From Meconema thalassinum (Eukaryota; Arthropoda; Insecta; Orthoptera; Tettigoniidae): a stretch of 64,000 nucleotides of DNA. The notes beneath the pieces are model-generated. The model did no database searches and was not told where the DNA came from. It was given only the letters and a program-made list of their open reading frames with translations. Below, in pieces: positions 58,080 to 64,000 of the stretch. Both the position numbers and the translations under genes were made by a program. Each line of letters starts with the position of its first letter. The stretch's first letter is position 1. The stretch is taken from positions 341,532,444-341,596,443 of the forward strand of contig OX336389.2 in assembly GCA_946902985.2 (NCBI GenBank), in the 5' to 3' direction.

Positions 58080-60030
58080 TACATGGCTGAGAATGTGACG
58101 TCAGAGGGAGTGGTGGTGGTGGGGGATTAGATTCCTACTGCTCCCCTACTACAGTGACACAGTGGTAAAGTGATACATGATGATTATGGATGAGGCGAGT
58201 TCAAATAATTTATTTATTGTATGAGATGAGGGCATGTTATGACATTTACAGAGATTATATACATGTGGACGGGTTATGTGTTGATGCAGTATAATCATAT
58301 GTGGGCATGTGTTTATACTTATGCGCGCGCTACTTGGTCTTAGGAACTATGGCCATGTTATGTCTAACTTATGGTCTAATTGGCCGTACTTATCTCTAAC
58401 TTATTAACTATGTGGCCACGCTTATGTTAGGTTGTAAGCTTACCCTCTGTGGGTAGATAAGCTTTTCTTTTCTTCAACAGTGAGAGGCGTCATTTACTGA
58501 CTATGCCACCTCTCATTGTTGTGTGTTTCGCCTAATTTGTGGCGTCTTTTTATTTTTTGTGTGTCTGTTGCATGAAGTGTGTGTATAATTGTTTGTTTAA
58601 TGTCCGCTGCCCCACAGGCACCGTGCATTATTGTGTCGGCGACCTCTTGACAGGTGACCCCTGGAAGAAAATACTGTATTCTGCCAAGTCCATTTACTCC
58701 TGTCCTGCGTCTCGTGCTTTCTGGAAGTGAAATTTAGAAAAGATTAAGACATATTTGTATATGGTGCAATTGCTGGCCGTGAGATCTCTTTTGTTGCAAC
58801 TTCTTATGTGGAAGATCGATCTTATCGACGAATGTGTTTACTGTGGTAACGTAGCATGACTTGTTTACGAGTATTGGACGTGCTGATCTTCTGGCAGCAT
58901 TTTGCCGTGTTTTTCAGTGGTACATCTAGCGAATTTGAGTATTGTGTTGTCGCTTTCTTTTATTAATTTCTTAATATCTAATTTTACGAGTAGGTGTATA
59001 TTACGCTGATGTTTTGTATACGCATTTTGTTCTAAATTAATCTTCACGTTTTTTCCTATGGCATCGGGGCCTCCCTCGTTCAGGGGAGATATGTAACTTG
59101 TCTAACGGCTGCACGCTATGATTTGTAGTGTGGTGATGTGCCAAATATTACTTCGCTTCTGCGGCATCTCCTTAGAGGCATCCTAGGGCATTATTCATTA
59201 ATTATTCGGGCTCTACGCAATGTAATTGTTTGTGCGTAAGCATACAGTATATATGACTTGTGTTATTATGTTGGGTGGGTCGAGCTCTTACGAATTTTCA
59301 TAATATTTATAGGCCTTACTTATTTTCTAGGTTCGAAATTAGTGTATATGTTTGTGTGTGATTGTGCATGTTTACCCTTGACCGATATTGTGAGCATATA
59401 TTTTGGGCTTTTCTCCGTTCTCGTGAGATGCTGGAGAAAGAGCGCCGGGTTCCCATGCTAATATACCCTCACAGGTATGTTTGGTATAGGTGATCTGATC
59501 CTTACCCGTGATCATTGCACTAGCCATTACAGCGTCATCACGCAGGGTGGGTCGATCTCCCAAATGTTGTATGACCTATTACGGGCAACAAAGGTAATCT
59601 GGATTCACCTTGCATTAAGTCGTTACGCTTCATAGTATGCTGGTTCATCTTCCTGTTTTTACTGGCTGGTCGGCTAGCGACGTCATAACTCATCCCGGTT
59701 GATTCCCCATTGTTTGGGCTGACTGCCCCGAAGTTGCTGGTTGGCTAATTCCTTGAACTCGGTTTGGTGTACCCTTGCTCCCTCGTCATTGTAATTGTAT
59801 AGTGTAAGCTTTGTATGACATATGTGAGTTATTTGTATTACTGGTATGATTTTTGTGTAGAGTGTGTGTAGAATTTCAGCTGTTTAATGTGTGCGGATGT
59901 AAATTGTTTAATCTGTATGCTATATGGCCGTCTGCCTTTCGTCTTTCGTTGCTTACAGATAGGTGGTGTGTGCTCATAGGTTTTTTGTGCGGCTGCATAG
60001 GTGGGGTAGGGTTGCGGGCGATAAAATCTG
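58080..60030. other. T/G-rich background, nothing recognised
   Basis: No coding with domain support. Similar in base composition to 48487-53000. Confidence 0.4.
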
Positions 60031-60032
60031 TT

Positions 60033-60260
60033 ATTGGGTTAGCTGCTTGGGTGACCATCTAGGCGCATAGAGCTTTGGATATTTGGGTGTTTTGGTTTTG
60101 TTATTGGGTCAGTCGTTTGGGTGGGTGGATAGTCATTTTTTTACTTGGGTGCTTATTGGGTTAGTTGCTTGGGTGGCTAGATGGTTAATTTTGTTAGTTG
60201 GGTGCTTATTGGGTTAGTTACTTGGGTGGCTGGATGGTTAATGTGTTACAGGGGTACTTG
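60033..60260 (+). repeat. 50-70-bp minisatellite, four units
   Basis: Units start ATTGGGTTAG(T/C)TGCTTGGGTGG near 60033, 60103, 60155 and 60208. The last two are the closest. Confidence 0.85.
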
Positions 60261-60404
60261 GCTTTGTTATGGGGTTAATGGGGTAACTGACTATGCATTT
60301 GAATAGCATCCTAGACCACTATTCTGCTAGTATTGTAGGTCCGCGCATTTAAATGGAGCGCTCGACCTCACGTGCTTGTTGGCGGTGTGACGTCATGTAT
60401 ATAC

Positions 60405-60640
60405 TTCTGTGGGAGGGATATCGTAATTCAACATGGCAGAGACTGGCAGCCGTCCTGCATATCGCTCGTGACGTGCTATGCTGAACCAGTTGTGGCCTTG
60501 CTTGTATTTGGTGCCCAGGTAGCTCTGGTGGGGGTAGCGCGATTCAAAATGGCACTGACTGCGAGCTTCCCGGGGCGTCGTGTATTGCTTTGCTATGCTG
60601 AGCCGGTCGCGTCCCTCGGCTGTATCGAAGTACGCCGGCT
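60405..60640 (+). repeat. Two diverged tandem copies of about 120 bp
   Basis: GATTCAAAATGGCACTGACTG near 60540 repeats AATTCAACATGGCAGAGACTG near 60424, followed in both by GTGCTATGCTGAACC/TTGCTATGCTGAGCC. Long open frames here come from the duplication. Confidence 0.75.
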
Positions 60641-60740
60641 GCTTGTTTCGATGCTTGTATGCATGGCTGCTGACGCTAGCTATATAACGTGTCAGATATT
60701 TGTTGGCAGGCGTTACAATTAGCATGCTATTTCTAGTCAT

Positions 60741-60805
60741 GCAAGTGATAATAATAATAATACTAATAATGATAATAATTCTACTAATAATAGTAATACT
60801 GGATC
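60741..60805 (+). repeat. (TAA)n-type microsatellite
   Basis: Imperfect AATAATAATAAT tract with CTAATAATG interruptions. Confidence 0.9.
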
Positions 60806-61465
60806 ATGATTATCTACCGTATTTCTGTCTTCACACTTTCTTCCTTCTTATATATCTTATATCTTAGTGTAGGATATGTTGTTCGCTAATGGTTTATGTT
60901 GTTCTGCTTCTTAAACATTAATAATTAACTTATAACCTAACTTCTTCTGGACATTGTTCCTTGGCATACTATTCCTTATGCATAGACTTTTCTTCGCTGC
61001 ACTTATTACTCTCTTATACAGGGTGAACAAAAATGCCGCACTTAGAGGTCGGCATGCGATTCCTCATCCAATTGCAAGACAAACATTTCTATAGCAAAAT
61101 CGGATCGGGTGCTGTTTGAATACACAAGTATGAAAACGATAAGCTGGCAACACTGTAACATCCTACATTGCATCGGAATATACTGAGAAAAATGCGTCAT
61201 CCCGCTCAACCGTACCAGCCGTCGCAGCTCACTGAGTAGACTGCTGGGTTATCTAACTCACATGCACCATGGAGCTACAGTTCGAATCCACGTCAGGTAT
61301 TTTTTTGTGACGTCAGTTCCCTAGTTCCCGTCGTTTAACTGCATGTGTAAGCATGACATCATTTTGTCCCATGACATTGTGATCCATTCAACGGCATGCA
61401 TGAGTCGACTAACCACGCAGTGCACATCCATAACTGGTCCTGTCAAGTGCATGTAGCGCGGCTTC

Positions 61466-63042
61466 ATGATGGAGTTCACAAACGGTCAATACGTCGATAT
61501 GCTTTAAGTGTTGAATGCATCCAATAACCAAGCTTCTGCTGCTGCTCGTGAGTATGCAGCACGGTAACCTCAAAGGGTCCATCCCGATAAGAATGTTTTT
61601 CGTCGCCTTGAGCAACTCCTGCGGGAAACCGGTAATCTTCGTCCATAAGTAGTGGACACAGGTCGTCCAGGGACTAGACGTATTCCACAAACAGAGGACG
61701 CAATTCTTGAAACCGTTCACCAATCACCTCGGCGAAGTACCCGTGATATTGCAAGGCAGTTCCAGGTATCTCAAACACCGGTTGTTGACGTGTTGCACGA
61801 CGAAGAACTGCATCCATATTCATCATCATCATCTTCATTTCCCCTTTTCCAGTTGACACTGGGTGGGGGCAAATATGGTTCCTCTCCACTTTGTTCTGTC
61901 GTTCCACCATTCCTTTTCCGACACAGTGTTCCAATCCAGGTTCCGTTTTCTAATACTATTCTCCACCGAGTCCATCCAACGCATTCTTGGTCTTCCACGT
62001 CCTCTCTTCCCTGTCATCTGTCGTTCCAGTGCTCGTCTTGGTAGCCTTACTTCATTCATCCGTTTGGCATGTCCAAACCATCTCAATCTGCTTTGCTCCA
62101 GTTTGTCATTTAGTTTCTATACTCCCAGTTCTTTCCGTATATCTTCATTTCTCACTCTGTCCCTCCTCGTTTTCTGGACCATACTTCTCAGGAATCTCAT
62201 CTCAGCTGCTTGTACTCTGCTCTCATCCCTCTTAGTCATTGTCCAAGTTTCTGCTGCATATGTCATTATAGGAACATAATATGCATTGAACTTAACTTCT
62301 TTAGCCTTAATTGGTATATCCTTGTTCCATACTAGTCCCCGTACCTGTTGGTAGAAAGCGCTCCCGAGTTGTATTCTTCTGCTAATTTCCAAATCTAGTC
62401 TTCCATCTTCAGTCAGTTCACTTCCCAAGTATTTGAAGTGTTTCACTACTTCCAATTTCTTATCTCCTACTTTGATTACTCCCTTTTCTTCTTTCTGATC
62501 TCTACTCATCATCACTGTTTTACTCTTCTTCACATTATTACACGTTAATTCAACAACAGCGGCTAGAAGACCGCATTCAACGAGTACAGGTCTGTGAATG
62601 GCTTTTGCAACAAGTTGAAGATAACGATTATTTTATCAAGAATGTGAAATGGAGTGACGAATGTAGCTTCACTCGGGAAGGTATTTTCAACCATCACAAC
62701 AACCATTATTGGTCAGACCACAACCCAGATGTCACCCGTGAACGTGGCCTTCAGGCACGCTTTGGCATAAACTTGTGGGCTGGAATCGTGCGAGGAGGGC
62801 TTTTACGCCCTTGCCTATTGCCGTACAAGTTGAATGCATCTCTCTATCGTACATTTCTAGGCAATACTTTGCCTGGCGCTTTAGAAAACGTTCCACTTGG
62901 TGTTCGGCGACATGTTTCAGCATGATGGTGCACCGCCACACTTTGGAATGACTGTGATTAACTATTTAAATGAAGCGTTTCCAGGAAAATGGATTGGTCG
63001 TGGAGGTCCAATGTTCTGGCCTCCACGTTCCCCGGACTCTAT
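61466..63042 (+). pseudogene. Mariner-superfamily transposase, broken in two
   Basis: The N-terminal part (61466-61818) begins ATGATGGAGTTCACAAACG and has a helix-turn-helix region: SAAAREYAARYPQR-like, then FRRLEQLLRETGNL and STRDIARQFQVSQTPV. It carries in-frame stops near 61502 and 61647. After the LINE insert, 62560-63040 holds the catalytic part: VKWSDECSFTREG (first Asp), then FQHDGAPPHF (second Asp) and MFWPPRSPD (third acid region). The family is the type with an N-terminal DUF4817-like helix-turn-helix, known in many insects. It would cut and paste DNA at TA sites, but this copy cannot. Confidence 0.85.
61819..62538 (-). mobile_element. RTE-like LINE 3' fragment nested in the transposase
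   Basis: Minus-strand RT C-terminal end: HFKYLGSELTEDGRLD, then ISRRIQLGSAFYQQV, VPIMTYAAETWT and AAEMRFLRSM. After one TAG (62117) it continues RLRWFGHAKRMNEVRLPRR and GKRGRGRPRMRWMD. It ends in a short GAT repeat (plus strand CATCATCATCATC at 61823-61835), the kind of short-repeat 3' end typical of RTE elements. It is 5'-truncated. Only one nonsense change separates two otherwise open parts, so it is fairly recent. Confidence 0.88.
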
Positions 63043-64000
63043 AAAAACGTTAGGAGTACATTGGTGCACTCACACTGATACCCTTATTTACAAAATGTCT
63101 CTTTCTGAAGAAATTCCTAATACTAAAAGCAAATTTTGTCCGAAAAAACTAAGATTTTCGACCCTCTTCAATTTCTCGCTCCAGTCATTGTTGTCGCCAA
63201 ACATTTTATGCAAGAGCTATGGTCTCTTAAGTGTGAATGGGGTGAGGCTGCCCCCACTTCTTTCTTTAATAGATGGCTTTATTTTCGTTGTAGTTTGCTT
63301 AACCTTTCACTTATTGAAATCCCTAGAACTCTAATTAAAACTTCGTCTAATACACCCCTTGTGCTTCATGTCTTCGCCGACAGCTCCGAAAAGGCCTACG
63401 GTTGTTGTGAATATCTCGTTCATTGCAATTCTTTAAATGAATCTTCACGTTCGAGTCTTATTTGTGCTAAATCTAAAGTAGCCCCCCTCAAAACAATTAC
63501 CTTACCCCGGCTTGAATTGTGAGCCATTCTCATGGCAGCAGAACTTTCCCAAAAACTGCAAAAAGTTTTAAAAGTCCAATTTTCCCAAATTTGGTTATGA
63601 AGCGACTCTATGATTACTCTTTCATGGATCGACAAAACTCCTACTCACTGGCAAAACTTTGTCGCCAATAGAGTTTCTAATATACAAACCCTTTCGCCAG
63701 GATGTCAATGGAGACATGTTCCCAGCGCTGATAACCCCGCTGATATTATTTCACGCGGTTGTTTACCATTTCAGTTAGCCGTATCTCAACTGTACTGGCA
63801 CGGGCCCTCGTGGTTAGTCGAAGACACTTCTTGCTGGCCTTTTAAACCTCCAGCTCCAATGTCTAACTTGCCCGATGCCAAAATAGTTAACGCTACCGCT
63901 TCTTGTGTCATTACCAGCGTTTCGTTTCCTTTATTGTCTCGTTATTCTTCCTTTTATAAACTCATACGGTTGTTTGCTTATCTTCTTAGGTGGAAATATC
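63043..64000 (+). pseudogene. BEL/Pao pol fragment 2: RT end, RNase H, start of integrase (runs off window)
   Basis: It starts abruptly with IKTLGVHW, the RT-connection motif, and shifts frame near 63135 to SEKTKIFDPLQFLAPVIV. It continues through RNase H (HVFADSSEKAYGCCEYLV, SKVAPLKTITLPRLEL) to a TGA at 63520. Further stops include 63597, but the frame can be followed through PSADNPADIISRGCLP into the region before integrase. It is clearly a different lineage from the BEL element at 40556 (same motifs, many differences). Confidence 0.9.

Larger units (their letters stand above)
61019..63042 (+). mobile_element. Mariner/Tc1-superfamily element, split by a LINE and truncated
   Basis: The left end CAGGGTGAACAAAAATGC sits directly after a TA, the superfamily's target. 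Transposase pieces follow on both sides of a minus-strand LINE tail. The right end is missing: at 63042 the sequence changes to BEL pol. Confidence 0.75.

Noticed and set aside
61217..61290. tRNA-like string with GTTCGAATCC B box followed by a T run
   Set aside because: The anticodon and acceptor stems do not fold as a tRNA by eye. Possibly a SINE relic inside the mariner element's 5' region, but not supportable as a tRNA gene.

Overview
The window looks like one stretch of a large, repeat-rich arthropod (very probably insect) nuclear genome. I found no intact host gene. Almost everything I can support is transposable element. The elements are families common in insects: Ty3/gypsy, BEL/Pao, Ty1/copia, R1-clade and RTE-like LINEs, a tRNA-derived SINE, and Tc1/mariner-superfamily transposons. 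A short TTAGG-like block (the arthropod telomere motif) fits this. The SINE and the apparent genome type suggest a polyneopteran insect, but that is only inference.

Layout. 1-12273: a minus-strand gypsy element with long LTRs (at least 1,673 bp), a coiled-coil Gag and a broken pol. 12274-19290: sparse sequence with one SINE carrying perfect 11-bp target duplications, a possible small spliced gene at 17061-17408, and a Tc1 transposase remnant. 19311-22709: a plus-strand gypsy with degraded pol, most of the integrase deleted, an expanded minisatellite and a 290-bp 3' LTR. 23110-24890: an RTE fragment, then a decayed inhibitor-of-apoptosis gene (BIR-BIR-RING). 24900-29478: a minus-strand composite in which a second gypsy (Gag, -1 frameshift signal, protease, start of RT) runs in frame into a copia RT/RNase H. 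A SINE is nested in its pol.

30150-61018 is a long background of T/G-rich plus strand (A/C-rich minus strand) with little coding. It holds two copies of an unclassified minus-strand repeat family (30150-31610 and 53017-55270) that share a leader and the start of an open reading frame. It also holds an R1-clade LINE insertion with 12-bp target duplications, several minisatellites, a 0.67-kb tandem duplication, and a nearly full-length, young BEL/Pao element (40556-48481) with 1,182-bp LTRs and a CTGTG target duplication. 61019-63042 is a mariner-superfamily element split by an RTE-like LINE tail. It joins directly, and in frame, to a second BEL pol fragment that runs off the window.

The elements do not work together as a pathway. 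What the window records is the order of insertion, nesting, recombination and decay. The items most worth checking are the unclassified repeat family, the gypsy -1 frameshift cassette, the two in-frame element fusions, and the IAP pseudogene.
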